From NCBI RefSeq assembly GCF_003369795.1, contig NZ_CP026730.1, positions 1,860,001 to 1,924,000 on the forward strand: a stretch of DNA of 64,000 nt, given 5' to 3'. Positions 9,121-16,641 of the stretch are shown here, piece by piece (position 1 is the first letter of the stretch; every line of letters begins with the position of its first letter). Both the position numbers and the translations under genes were made by a program. Under the pieces are notes generated by a model. The model did not search any database. It saw only the letters and a list, made by a program, of their open reading frames with translations, and had not been told where the DNA came from. Source of the stretch: Streptomyces sp. CB09001 (GTDB lineage: Bacteria > Actinomycetota > Actinomycetes > Streptomycetales > Streptomycetaceae).

Positions 9121-9804
9121 TTGAAGGTGGCCGGCACGTCGGCGCCCCCGGAGACCGCACCAGCGGTCTCCCGTCCTGGCCTGCGCGAACTCAAGAAACA
9201 GCGCACCCGGGACCTGCTGCTGCGCTCCGCCCTCGAACTGTTCACCGAGCGCGGTTACGAGGAGACGACCGTCGACGACATCGCCGAGGCCGCCGACGTC
9301 TCGCAGCGCACCTTCTTCCGGTACTTCGCCTCCAAGGAGGACGCGGCCTTCTTCGTGGCACGGCTCGCGGAGTCGCACTTCGTCGAGGCCGTACTCGCCC
9401 GCCCGGCCGAGGAGGCGCCCCTGGACGCGCTGCGTCTGGCGCTCGCGGAGAGCTGGAGCACCATCGGCGAGGCCGTCGAACAGCTGGTCCCGCTCGAGCT
9501 GCACATGCGCTTCTACCGGGTGATCGAGTCGACACCCGCGCTGCTCGCCGCCCACCTGCGGCGCGCGACGGAGCTGGAGGAGGAGATCGCCCGGGTCGTC
9601 GCCGTCCGCGAGGGCCTGGACATGGACGCGGACCCGCGGCCCCGCGTGGTCGTGGCCGTCTTCGGAGCCGTGATGCGGGTCACCGAGAGGATCTGGTCGG
9701 CGCGCGACGACGCGAGCCTGGCGGCCCTGCGGGACCTGACGGCCGATTACCTCGACCAGGTGGCGCCCGCGCTCACCGGGACCTGGCGCCGCGCCGAAAC
9801 GTGA
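9121..9804 (+). CDS. TetR/AcrR family transcriptional repressor
   Basis: 227 residues. The N-terminal helix-turn-helix (residues about 20-70) has the TetR pattern: KQRTRDLLLRSALELFTERGYEETTVDDIAEAADVSQRTFFRYFASKEDAAF. The C-terminal ligand-binding domain is helical and not assignable to a ligand. The start is TTG at 9121 with AAGGAG seven bases upstream; a GTG two codons later is an alternative. Divergent to an MFS exporter, so the likely role is to repress the exporter and itself until the exported compound binds. Confidence 0.93.
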   Translation: MKVAGTSAPPETAPAVSRPGLRELKKQRTRDLLLRSALELFTERGYEETTVDDIAEAADVSQRTFFRYFASKEDAAFFVARLAESHFVEAVLARPAEEAPLDALRLALAESWSTIGEAVEQLVPLELHMRFYRVIESTPALLAAHLRRATELEEEIARVVAVREGLDMDADPRPRVVVAVFGAVMRVTERIWSARDDASLAALRDLTADYLDQVAPALTGTWRRAET

Positions 9805-9858
9805 TCCGTGTCACTGGATTCACGCGAGACCGGCCCGTTCTCCTAGTGTGTCCTCCCA

Positions 9859-11079
9859 GTGACTTCCTTCGACACCTCCCCACAGCTGAACGTCTGGCGC
9901 GTACTGCTCGCCCTGGCCGTGGTGTTCGTGATGCTGGCGACCACCGGCTGGACCGCCCTGCGCGACCAGCGGGGCCCCACCGCCCTCGAAGCGTCCGTCA
10001 CGGCCTGGGAGCACGGCCGGATCGACGGACGGCGACTGCCCGACGCCCGGGCGACGCCCGCGCGGCTGGCCCGCTTCTTCGCCTCGCTCACCTCATGGCA
10101 GCGCACCAGCCTGGCCCACCGGTATCCCCTGGCCGTCGGCAACATGAACGGCGCCCCCGTCCAACTGCGCTACCTCGCCAACCGCTCCGCGCTGCAGAGG
10201 GCGCGGTCGGTGGAGCGGGAGCGCACGCACGACAAGCGCCTGTCCCCGGCCGGGCAGCGCGAGGCCGGCCGACGGATGCACAACTACGAGGCGCTGCTCG
10301 ACCCCGGCCGGCACATCCTCGCCTTCGACCCGGCGGGCTCGGGCAGGGTCGCCGAGGTCTTCGGGAACCTGGACCGCGCCGACCGCGTGTCCGTCGTCGT
10401 GCCCGGCGTGGACACCGAGCTGCTCACCTTCCAGCGCACCGACCGCAAGAAGTACGCGGCACCCGTCGGCATGGCCAGGTCGCTGTACGCGGCCGAGCGT
10501 GCGGCGAGCCCCGGCACCGGCACGGCCGTGATCGCCTGGGCCGACTACACCTCGCCCAGCGGCCTCGGCATGGAGGCGGCCACCGCGAACCGCGCCGCGC
10601 ACGGGGCCGTACGGCTGAACGCGCTGCTGCGCGCGCTGCCCGGCAGGGCCCCCGTCTCCCTCTTCTGCCACAGCTACGGCTCGGTGGTGTGCGGCCTCGC
10701 CGCCGAGACGCTGCCCGGCCGGGTGACCGACATAGCGGTGGCCGGCAGTCCCGGCATGCGCGCCGAGAACGCCTCCCACCTGGACACCTCCGCCCGCGTG
10801 TGGGCGATGCGGGACGCCGACGACTGGATCCAGGACGTGCCGTACCTGGAGGTCGGCGGCCTCGGGCACGGCGCCGATCCGGTGTCCGCCGATTTCGGGG
10901 CGCGGGTGCTGTCCGCACGGGACGCCGAGGGTCACGGCGGCTACTTCGTGCCCGGCACGGACAGCCTGCGGAACTTCGCGGGGATCGGGGTTGGCGCATA
11001 CCGCACGGTCGCCTGCGCCGACGAAGACGACACATGCCGGGCGGGTTTGTCCGCGGCTACGGCGGCCGGACGCGCGTAG
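9859..11079 (+). CDS. secreted or membrane-anchored alpha/beta hydrolase (DUF1023-type)
   Basis: 406 residues. One hydrophobic segment near the N-terminus (VWRVLLALAVVFVMLATTGW, residues 12-31) would act as a signal anchor. The nucleophile elbow is CHSYGSVVCG in the GxSxG position, about residue 273, with cysteine in place of the first glycine, as is common in this actinobacterial family. A late conserved GHGGYF around residue 357 probably supplies the catalytic histidine. The substrate is unknown. The start is GTG at 9859; a TAGTGT hexamer nine bases earlier suggests a very short or absent leader. Confidence 0.85.
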   Translation: MTSFDTSPQLNVWRVLLALAVVFVMLATTGWTALRDQRGPTALEASVTAWEHGRIDGRRLPDARATPARLARFFASLTSWQRTSLAHRYPLAVGNMNGAPVQLRYLANRSALQRARSVERERTHDKRLSPAGQREAGRRMHNYEALLDPGRHILAFDPAGSGRVAEVFGNLDRADRVSVVVPGVDTELLTFQRTDRKKYAAPVGMARSLYAAERAASPGTGTAVIAWADYTSPSGLGMEAATANRAAHGAVRLNALLRALPGRAPVSLFCHSYGSVVCGLAAETLPGRVTDIAVAGSPGMRAENASHLDTSARVWAMRDADDWIQDVPYLEVGGLGHGADPVSADFGARVLSARDAEGHGGYFVPGTDSLRNFAGIGVGAYRTVACADEDDTCRAGLSAATAAGRA

Positions 11080-11132
11080 AGGCGCAGAAACTCCGGTTTG
11101 CGCGGGGAGGGGACGGGAAGGCTCGTGCCGCA

Positions 11133-11138
11133 TACGAT
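11133..11138 (+). promoter_or_regulatory. -10 element of a probable leaderless promoter
   Basis: TACGAT is separated by exactly seven bases from the ATG at 11146, so transcription would begin at the start codon. This spacing is why the second of two nearby ATG codons was chosen for the DUF4429 gene. Confidence 0.5.
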
Positions 11139-11145
11139 GAGCCGC

Positions 11146-12042
11146 ATGGGTGACGTACTGGCCGGATTTCATGCCGCCTGGGAGTTCGAGTCCGACTCCG
11201 TGCTCATCCGCTACGAACGGGGGATTCGAACACCCAAGCTGTTCCAGGCCCTGGGGGAACGCCGGGTGCCCCTGGAGGCGATCGAGGGCGTGACGCTCAC
11301 GCCCGGCAGGCGCGGCACCGTCGTGCTGCGCGTCGAACCGCGCGCGGGCGCCGATCCCCTGATCGAGGCGGCGGCCGGACAGCTGAAGGAGGGCGGCGAC
11401 CCCTACCGGCTGGTGCTGCCCGCCGAACGGGAGACGCTCGCGGAGTACTACGCCGACGAGCTGCGGGAGCTGCTGACCGAGTCCGGCAGGACCGAGCGCT
11501 ACCTGGTGGCCCCGCCCGAGGCACCGCTGCACTTCAAGGCGTACGACGGGAAGGCGTCCTTCGACGGGAAGGCCGTGTCCTTCCGGTGGTCCTGGACGGG
11601 CGCGTCCTCGGCGAAGTGGAAGGCCGGCGACCAGAGCTTCCCGGTCGCCGACCTGGGCGGGGTGGAGTGGCGCTCCCCCGAGATGTTCGAGGGGTACCTG
11701 CGGCTGCTGCCGCGCGACGCCGACGCGTCGGCGGCCGGCGCGGCCGCGGGAGCCGCGGGGGCTGCGGGGGCCGTCCCCCAGGCCGACCAGGATCCGGCGG
11801 CCGTCGTGTTCGGGCTGGGGTACGGGCCGGTGCACGAGTCGCTGCCGTTCGCGGCGGCGGTGCTGGCGGCGGTGCGGGAACGGGGCGCGAGCGCCCCGGT
11901 GCCGATTACCGTGCCGGCGCCTCGGCGGGACCCGGCCGACATCGCCGAGCGGATCCGGCACCTCGGGGAGCTGCACCAGCAGGGGCTGGTGACGGACGAG
12001 GAGTTCTCCTCGAAGAAGGCGGAGTTGCTGGCGGAGCTTTGA
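11146..12042 (+). CDS. DUF4429 domain protein with C-terminal SHOCT motif
   Basis: 298 residues starting MGDVLAGFHAAWEFESDSVLIRYERG. Two related DUF4429 (PH-like) segments can be seen, residues about 5-115 and 120-185, each with an aromatic strand pattern. An Ala-rich linker follows (residues about 190-205). The last 35 residues, IAERIRHLGELHQQGLVTDEEFSSKKAELL, are a SHOCT motif, a short oligomerising helix pair. The biochemical function is unknown; PH-like plus SHOCT proteins often act at membranes. An ATG three codons upstream is possible, but the -10 spacing favours this one. Confidence 0.88.
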   Translation: MGDVLAGFHAAWEFESDSVLIRYERGIRTPKLFQALGERRVPLEAIEGVTLTPGRRGTVVLRVEPRAGADPLIEAAAGQLKEGGDPYRLVLPAERETLAEYYADELRELLTESGRTERYLVAPPEAPLHFKAYDGKASFDGKAVSFRWSWTGASSAKWKAGDQSFPVADLGGVEWRSPEMFEGYLRLLPRDADASAAGAAAGAAGAAGAVPQADQDPAAVVFGLGYGPVHESLPFAAAVLAAVRERGASAPVPITVPAPRRDPADIAERIRHLGELHQQGLVTDEEFSSKKAELLAEL

Positions 12043-12090
12043 CGCGTCTGCCGGGTGGGGTTTCGTTTTCGGCTCCAGCCCGGTGGTGGG

Positions 12091-12139
12091 TTGCTCGCGC
12101 AGTTCCCCGCGCCCCTGAGGGGCGCGCCCCTTGGGGCGC
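12091..12139. repeat. Streptomyces-type intergenic palindromic repeat, likely bidirectional terminator
   Basis: The stretch starting TTGCTCGCGCAGTTCCCC and continuing into GCGCCCC-tga-GGGGCGC (12109-12125) and GCGCCCC-tt-GGGGCGC (12124-12139) matches a dispersed intergenic sequence I recognise from many streptomycete genomes. It lies between convergent genes and can form two hairpins, so it probably ends transcription from both sides. The identity as a family repeat is from memory of the genus. Confidence 0.6.
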
Positions 12140-12143
12140 TTCT

Positions 12144-13160
12144 CTACTCCCGTCCGGCTGAGGCGAACGTCATGTCCGCGTAGCGGTCGCCCGCGACCTT
12201 CTCCGCGATCGGCTCCAGCTGGGACAGCTCGGCCTCCGTCAGGACGAGCCGGGTCGCCGCCGTGTTCTCCGCCACCCGTGCCGGCTTCCGGGTGCCCGGG
12301 ATCGGGATCACCGGCAGGCCGTGGACCTGGGCCCGCTGCTGGACCCAGGCCAGGGCGATCTGGCCGAGGGTGGCCTCGTGGGCCTCGGCGAGGGCACGGA
12401 CCGGGGTGAGGAGGGCCGCGTTGGCCGCCGCGTTGTCGCCGGTGAACCGGGGCTGCTGACGGCGGAAGTCACCGTCCGTGAGGTCCTGGTCGGCGTTGGC
12501 GAAGGAGCCGGTGAGGAAGCCCCGGCCGAGCGGGGAGTACGGGACGAGGGTCACGCCCAGTTCGCGGGCGGCCGGTACCACGCCCGCCTCGATGTCCCGG
12601 CTGAACAGCGACCACTCCGACTGCACGGCGGCGATGGGGTGCACCGTCTGCGCGGCCCGCAGTTCGTCCCCCGTCACCTCGCTCAGCCCGAGCTGCTTGA
12701 CCTTGCCCTCGCGGACGAGGTCGGCCATGACGCCGACGGTCTCCTCGATCGGCACGTTCACGTCGCGGCGGTGCATGTAGTAGAGGTCGATCACGTCGAG
12801 GTCCAGGCGGCGCAGGCTCGCCTCGACGGCCTCGCGGATGTACGGCGCGTCGTTGCGGATGATCCTCTTGGTCGGCTCGTCCGGCGGGATCGTCAGGGCG
12901 AACTTGGTCGCGACGACGACCTCGTCGCGGTGGGCCTTGAAGAAGGGCGCGAGGAACCGCTCGTTCTCGCCGGCGCCGTACGCGTCGGCGGTGTCGTAGA
13001 GCGTCACGCCCAGCTCCAGCGCCCGTTCCAGGGTGGCGCGGGAGGCCTCGGCGTCCGAGGGGCCGTATCCGAAGCTCATGCCCATGCAGCCGAGGCCCTG
13101 GGCGCCCACCTCCGGACCGCCCGTGCCGAGCCGTGCCGTCGGGATCCTGCTGTCGGTCAT
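12144..13160 (-). CDS. aldo/keto reductase
   Basis: 338 residues with the (beta/alpha)8 aldo/keto reductase pattern. Asp57 and Tyr62 lie in DTADAYGAGENERFLA, the conserved Lys in VVATKFAL (about residue 86), and His in YMHRRDVNVPIEETVG (about 130). It is expected to be a cytoplasmic NADPH-dependent reductase of aldehydes or ketones. The ATG at 13160 overlaps the stop of the MerR regulator as ATGA, so the two genes are co-transcribed and translationally coupled. Control therefore probably comes from the MerR-type promoter upstream of the pair. Confidence 0.94.
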   Translation of the reverse strand: MTDSRIPTARLGTGGPEVGAQGLGCMGMSFGYGPSDAEASRATLERALELGVTLYDTADAYGAGENERFLAPFFKAHRDEVVVATKFALTIPPDEPTKRIIRNDAPYIREAVEASLRRLDLDVIDLYYMHRRDVNVPIEETVGVMADLVREGKVKQLGLSEVTGDELRAAQTVHPIAAVQSEWSLFSRDIEAGVVPAARELGVTLVPYSPLGRGFLTGSFANADQDLTDGDFRRQQPRFTGDNAAANAALLTPVRALAEAHEATLGQIALAWVQQRAQVHGLPVIPIPGTRKPARVAENTAATRLVLTEAELSQLEPIAEKVAGDRYADMTFASAGRE

Positions 13161-13678
13161 CGGTTCCTCTCCCCTTCACGGGCACGTCCGGCGTCCCCGT
13201 AGAAACTGATCTTGCGGTCGAGTACGGCGACGGTGTCCTGGAGTTCGGCGATCCGCGTCAGCACGTCGCGCCGGGTGGACTCCAGCAGTTCCCGCCGGTC
13301 GAGGTAGGTGCTCTCGCCCTCGCGCACCATCTCGGCGTACCGCACCATGTCGGCGACCGGCATGCCCGTCATCCGCAGCTTGCCGACGAAGTCGAGCCAG
13401 TCCAGGTCGCGGTTGCTGTAGCGGCGCTGCCCGGTGTGCGAGCGGTCGATGTGGGACATCAGGCCGATCCGCTCGTACCAGCGCAGCGTGTGGGCCGTCA
13501 GGCCGGTGAACGCGACGACCTCGCTGATGGTGTAGCGGTCCTGCCCGTCGGGGCGCGGGTGGCGCGGGGGCGGGGCGGAGCAGATGTCCGTTCCGCCGGC
13601 GTTGCTGGTGGCACTGCCGGTGGCGTTGCTGGTGGCGTTCGACACGAGGGTCCCGGCCGTGGTCTGCATCACCGTCAT
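13157..13678 (-). CDS. MerR family transcriptional regulator
   Basis: 173 residues. After a low-complexity Ser/Asn/Ala/Thr N-terminus (residues 10-30, with a SNATSNAT repeat) comes a winged helix-turn-helix, RYTISEVVAFTGLTAHTLRWYERIGLM (residues about 48-74), and then a dimerising coiled coil (about 125-165). No metal-binding cysteines are present, so a small-molecule or redox signal is more likely than a metal. The ATG at 13678 sits six bases after a -10 hexamer and is probably leaderless; another ATG lies three codons later. Its stop overlaps the aldo/keto reductase start. Confidence 0.92.
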   Translation of the reverse strand: MTVMQTTAGTLVSNATSNATGSATSNAGGTDICSAPPPRHPRPDGQDRYTISEVVAFTGLTAHTLRWYERIGLMSHIDRSHTGQRRYSNRDLDWLDFVGKLRMTGMPVADMVRYAEMVREGESTYLDRRELLESTRRDVLTRIAELQDTVAVLDRKISFYGDAGRAREGERNR

Positions 13679-13684
13679 GCCCCA

Positions 13685-13715
13685 ACGCTATGACCTTCGA
13701 GTGCACTCCAGGCAA
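13685..13715 (-). promoter_or_regulatory. MerR-type promoter with 19-bp spacer and central dyad
   Basis: On the minus strand TTGCCT (13715-13710) and TAGCGT (13690-13685) are separated by exactly 19 bases, the overlong spacer typical of MerR-activated promoters. The perfect dyad GAGTGCACTC (13699-13708) lies inside the spacer. The expected start point coincides with the ATG of the MerR gene, so it is both autoregulated and leaderless. Confidence 0.7.
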
Positions 13716-13775
13716 GCGGCCCCGGTGAGAATCCGGCGGTGGGAAATGCGCAGGACACACGCCCCGGCCGGTCAC

Positions 13776-13781
13776 TAACGT
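13776..13781 (+). promoter_or_regulatory. -10 element of leaderless GNAT promoter
   Basis: TAACGT ends six bases before the ATG at 13788, and GGACAC lies 17 bases further upstream as a weak -35. No ribosome site is present, in keeping with a leaderless transcript. Confidence 0.45.
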
Positions 13782-13787
13782 GCGGGC

Positions 13788-14258
13788 ATGAGTCTCGTAC
13801 GCCGTGCCGTGGCCGAGGACGTGGGGGAAGTACTCCGTCTGCGTCAGGTGATGATCGATTCGCTGGGCCGGGCGCCGGCACCCACCGACTGGCACGCCGA
13901 GTCCCTGCCGACGCTGCGGGCGAGGCTCGCCGACCCGGACGGGGCGTTCGCGGCGTTCGTCGTCGAGCACCCGGAGCGGCCCGGGGCGCTGGCGGCGCTG
14001 GTGGCCGGCACGCTGGAGTACCGGATCGGGAGGGCCGGCAATCCGCACGGGCTGATCGGCTACGTCTTCAGTGTGGCGACGGACCCGGAGGCCAGGCGCC
14101 GGGGGTACGCCCGCGCCTGTATGGAGGAGCTGCTCCAGTGGTTCCGCGAGCGGGGCGCCGGGTACGTCATGCTGACCGCCTCCGCGGACGCCGAGCCCCT
14201 GTACGCGTCGATGGGCTTCACCCGGGACCCGGACCCCTCGATGCGGCTGTACCTGTGA
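13788..14258 (+). CDS. GNAT family N-acetyltransferase
   Basis: 156 residues with a single complete GNAT fold. The acetyl-CoA pyrophosphate-binding motif A is VATDPEARRRGYARACMEEL (residues about 98-117; the R-R-G-Y-A core is the Q/RxxGxG/A loop). Motif B ends LTASADAEPLYASMGFTRDPDPSMRL. It would transfer an acetyl group from acetyl-CoA to an amine; the acceptor cannot be inferred. It is divergent from the MerR/aldo-keto unit and followed 19 bases later by a serine hydrolase gene on the same strand. Confidence 0.9.
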   Translation: MSLVRRAVAEDVGEVLRLRQVMIDSLGRAPAPTDWHAESLPTLRARLADPDGAFAAFVVEHPERPGALAALVAGTLEYRIGRAGNPHGLIGYVFSVATDPEARRRGYARACMEELLQWFRERGAGYVMLTASADAEPLYASMGFTRDPDPSMRLYL

Positions 14259-14277
14259 GCCGCTTAGGCTCGGTGCC

Positions 14278-15099
14278 ATGTCCCTGAAGAGCCTCGCGTC
14301 GATCGAGAACTGGCCGGTCCCCACCGCCGCGGCGGGCGTCGTACGGGCCGACGGCACCTTCCTCGGCACCCACGGCCCGGCCGCGCACCGCTTCCCGCTC
14401 GCCTCGGTCACCAAGCTGCTGGCGGCGTACGCGGCGCTGGTGGCGTACGAGGAGGGCGCGATCGAGCTGGACGAGCCCGCCGGTCCGCCCGGGGCGACGG
14501 TCCGCCACCTGCTCGCCCACACCTCGGGCCTGGCCTTCGACGAGCACCGGGTGACGGCCCCGCCCGGGGACCGCCGGCTGTACTCCAACGCCGGTTTCGA
14601 GCAGCTCGGCGACCACATCGCGAAGGCGGCGGACATGCCGTTCGCCGAGTACGCGCGGCAGGCGGTGCTGGAGCCGCTGGGCATGACGTCCACCTCACTG
14701 GCGGGCTCCCCCGCGAAGGACGGCGTGTCCACGGTGGACGACCTGCTCCGCTTCGCCGCCGAGGTCCAGGCACCGCGCCTGCTGGACCCGCGGACGGTCG
14801 CCGAGGCGATGACGGTCCAGTACCCGGGCACGAAGGGCGTGCTGCCGGGCTACGGCCACCAGAACCCCAACGACTGGGGCCTCGGCTTCGAGATCCGCGA
14901 CGGCAAGTCCCCGCACTGGACGGGCTCCGCCTCCTCCCCGCGCGCCTTCGGCCACTTCGGCCAGTCCGGCACGTTCCTGTGGATCGACCCGGACGCCGCC
15001 CTGTCCTGCGTGTCCCTCACCGACCGCGCCTTCGGCCCCTGGGCGGTCGAGGCGTGGCCGCCCTTCACTGACGGGGTGCTGGCGGAGGCACGGGGCTGA
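14278..15099 (+). CDS. beta-lactamase-fold serine hydrolase
   Basis: 273 residues. The SxxK nucleophile motif is Ser43-Val-Thr-Lys46 and the second motif is Tyr102-Ser-Asn104, as in class C beta-lactamase and DD-peptidase relatives. No signal peptide is visible, so it is probably an intracellular esterase or peptidase rather than an antibiotic-resistance enzyme. TAGGCT ends seven bases before the ATG (14265-14270), suggesting an independent leaderless start despite the short distance from the GNAT gene. Confidence 0.9.
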   Translation: MSLKSLASIENWPVPTAAAGVVRADGTFLGTHGPAAHRFPLASVTKLLAAYAALVAYEEGAIELDEPAGPPGATVRHLLAHTSGLAFDEHRVTAPPGDRRLYSNAGFEQLGDHIAKAADMPFAEYARQAVLEPLGMTSTSLAGSPAKDGVSTVDDLLRFAAEVQAPRLLDPRTVAEAMTVQYPGTKGVLPGYGHQNPNDWGLGFEIRDGKSPHWTGSASSPRAFGHFGQSGTFLWIDPDAALSCVSLTDRAFGPWAVEAWPPFTDGVLAEARG

Positions 15100-15288
15100 C
15101 GCGCCATACCGGGCCGGACAGGCAACACTCGGCACGGTGCCAGCTCTTAACGTCCGCCGCCTGCGGGCCGGTTACGTGATTCACACCACAACACCGTGAC
15201 GGGCTGCGTACGCTCGACTACGCACGGAAGTGAACGCCGCGAGGTGTTGCCGTCCGCAGTCCCCGCAGTCCCGGAGTGAGGTGCCGCA

Positions 15289-16116
15289 GTGGCCAACATC
15301 CAGTCCCTCGACCCGACCGCCTCCCCACTCGACTACTACGGCTGGGAGCTGCGCCGCCAGCGCGAGGCCCATGGCCTCAGGCAGGGCCAGCTCGGCGACA
15401 TCATCTTCTGCACCGGCTCCCTGGTCGGCCAGATCGAGACCACGAAGAAGGTCCCGACGCGGGACTTCTCCGAGCGGGTGGACGCCGCGCTGGGCACGGA
15501 CGGCCTGTTCTCCCGGCTGATCGGACTCGTCCTGCGCAGCCAACTCCCCACGTGGTTCCAGCCGTACGCGGAGATGGAGGCGAAAGCGGCGTACATCTCG
15601 ACGTACCAGGCACAGCTGGTCTACGGGCTGCTGCAGACGGAGGAGTACGCGCGGGCGGTGCTCGGCGTCGAGGGCGGCAACGTGGACGAGATGGTCGCCG
15701 CCCGGCTGGAACGCCAGCGCATCCTCCAGCGAGACCAGCCTCCCGCGCTGTGGGTCATCCTGGACGAGGCGGCACTGCTGCGCGAGATCGGTGGGCCTGA
15801 GGTCATGCGCGACCAGCTCGCCCACTTGCTGGGCTTCACGGCTGCCCCCTGGGTTCAGATCCAGGTCCTGCCGCTTGCGGCGGGCCAACACACGGGCATG
15901 ATGAGTACGTTCAATCTGCTGAGGTTCGACACCGACCCCGATCTCTTCTACATGGACGGCTACGACCGTGGGCACATGACCGCCAGTCCGGACGTGATCA
16001 AGGAACGCTCATTCGGCTACGCTCGGCTGCAAGCCTCAGCCCTCTCCCCCGAGGACTCGGCGAGACTGATCACCCGCGTGATGGAGGAACGCTATGCGGT
16101 CCCGCACACTGAGTAA
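15289..16116 (+). CDS. XRE family regulator with DUF5753 domain
   Basis: 275 residues. The N-terminal Cro/C1 helix-turn-helix covers residues about 15-70 (LRRQREAHGLRQGQLGDIIFCTGSLVGQIETTKK). The rest is the DUF5753 ligand or partner domain typical of Streptomyces, with ISTYQAQLVYGLLQTEEYARAVL near residues 103-125. The start is GTG at 15289 behind GGAGTGAGG. The next gene, a DUF397 protein, overlaps its 3' end by 23 bases. Such pairs recur in streptomycetes and are often linked to development or antibiotic control, with the DUF397 partner thought to antagonise the regulator. Confidence 0.92.
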   Translation: MANIQSLDPTASPLDYYGWELRRQREAHGLRQGQLGDIIFCTGSLVGQIETTKKVPTRDFSERVDAALGTDGLFSRLIGLVLRSQLPTWFQPYAEMEAKAAYISTYQAQLVYGLLQTEEYARAVLGVEGGNVDEMVAARLERQRILQRDQPPALWVILDEAALLREIGGPEVMRDQLAHLLGFTAAPWVQIQVLPLAAGQHTGMMSTFNLLRFDTDPDLFYMDGYDRGHMTASPDVIKERSFGYARLQASALSPEDSARLITRVMEERYAVPHTE

Positions 16117-16288
16117 CGTTGAGTGGCGCAAGTCCAGTTACAGCGGAAGCAACGGCGGCGACTGCGTCGAAGTCGCCGAGAACCGCCCTACCGGCACCGT
16201 CCCCGTGCGCGACAGCAAGAACCCGGCCGGTCCGGTCGTCACCCTCGGCGCACACGCTTGGCAGGCGTTCGTCGACGGCCTGCGGTAG
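16094..16288 (+). CDS. DUF397 small protein, partner of the XRE regulator
   Basis: 64 residues, the standard DUF397 size: WRKSSYSGSNGGDCVEVAE near the N-terminus, VPVRDSKNP in the middle and WQAFVDGL at the end. The ATG at 16094 lies inside the XRE gene (23-base overlap), so translation is coupled. The function is inferred from known XRE/DUF397 pairs; no enzymatic motif is present. Confidence 0.92.
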   Translation: MRSRTLSNVEWRKSSYSGSNGGDCVEVAENRPTGTVPVRDSKNPAGPVVTLGAHAWQAFVDGLR

Positions 16289-16294
16289 TCCGGA

Positions 16295-16320
16295 CGGTAC
16301 CTGTCGGCCGACGGGTACCG
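16295..16320 (+). terminator. terminator of the XRE/DUF397 unit
   Basis: CGGTACC and GGTACCG form a 7-bp outer stem. One G-T wobble and an inner self-complementary GTCGGCCGAC complete the hairpin. It begins seven bases after the DUF397 stop. Confidence 0.65.
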
Positions 16321-16641
16321 AGAGGCGAATTCGGGTCAACCTCCATCAGTCGAATCCACCGACCGGGACAGCATCCCCCCAGGTGACACACAGAATCCAC
16401 GCGTAATCGCCACCACTTCTCCACAATTGCGTTTCAGCCGGACGCCGTTCGCGATCTTGTGACGTGATCATGGCGCATGCCTACAGTGACCCGGCGTGCC
16501 GGGTGGGGAGCCTCCTCTTCCGGTGCGCGGTCACAGGACGGCCGTGGACTGCCGCAGGCGTGGTGACGGGTTTCGTCGTGCCTTCCGTTCCTTCGTCCGG
16601 GGCGTCTTCGTCCGTCTCCGTCATCGACGAAGGATGCTCCT
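16321..16641 (+). other. leader/promoter region of the toxin-like gene
   Basis: About 320 bases with no supported gene, less GC-rich between 16320 and 16440. A TGACGT-N16-TACAGT pair at about 16461-16488 is a plausible promoter for the large downstream gene. Small open frames here show no family resemblance. Confidence 0.35.
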
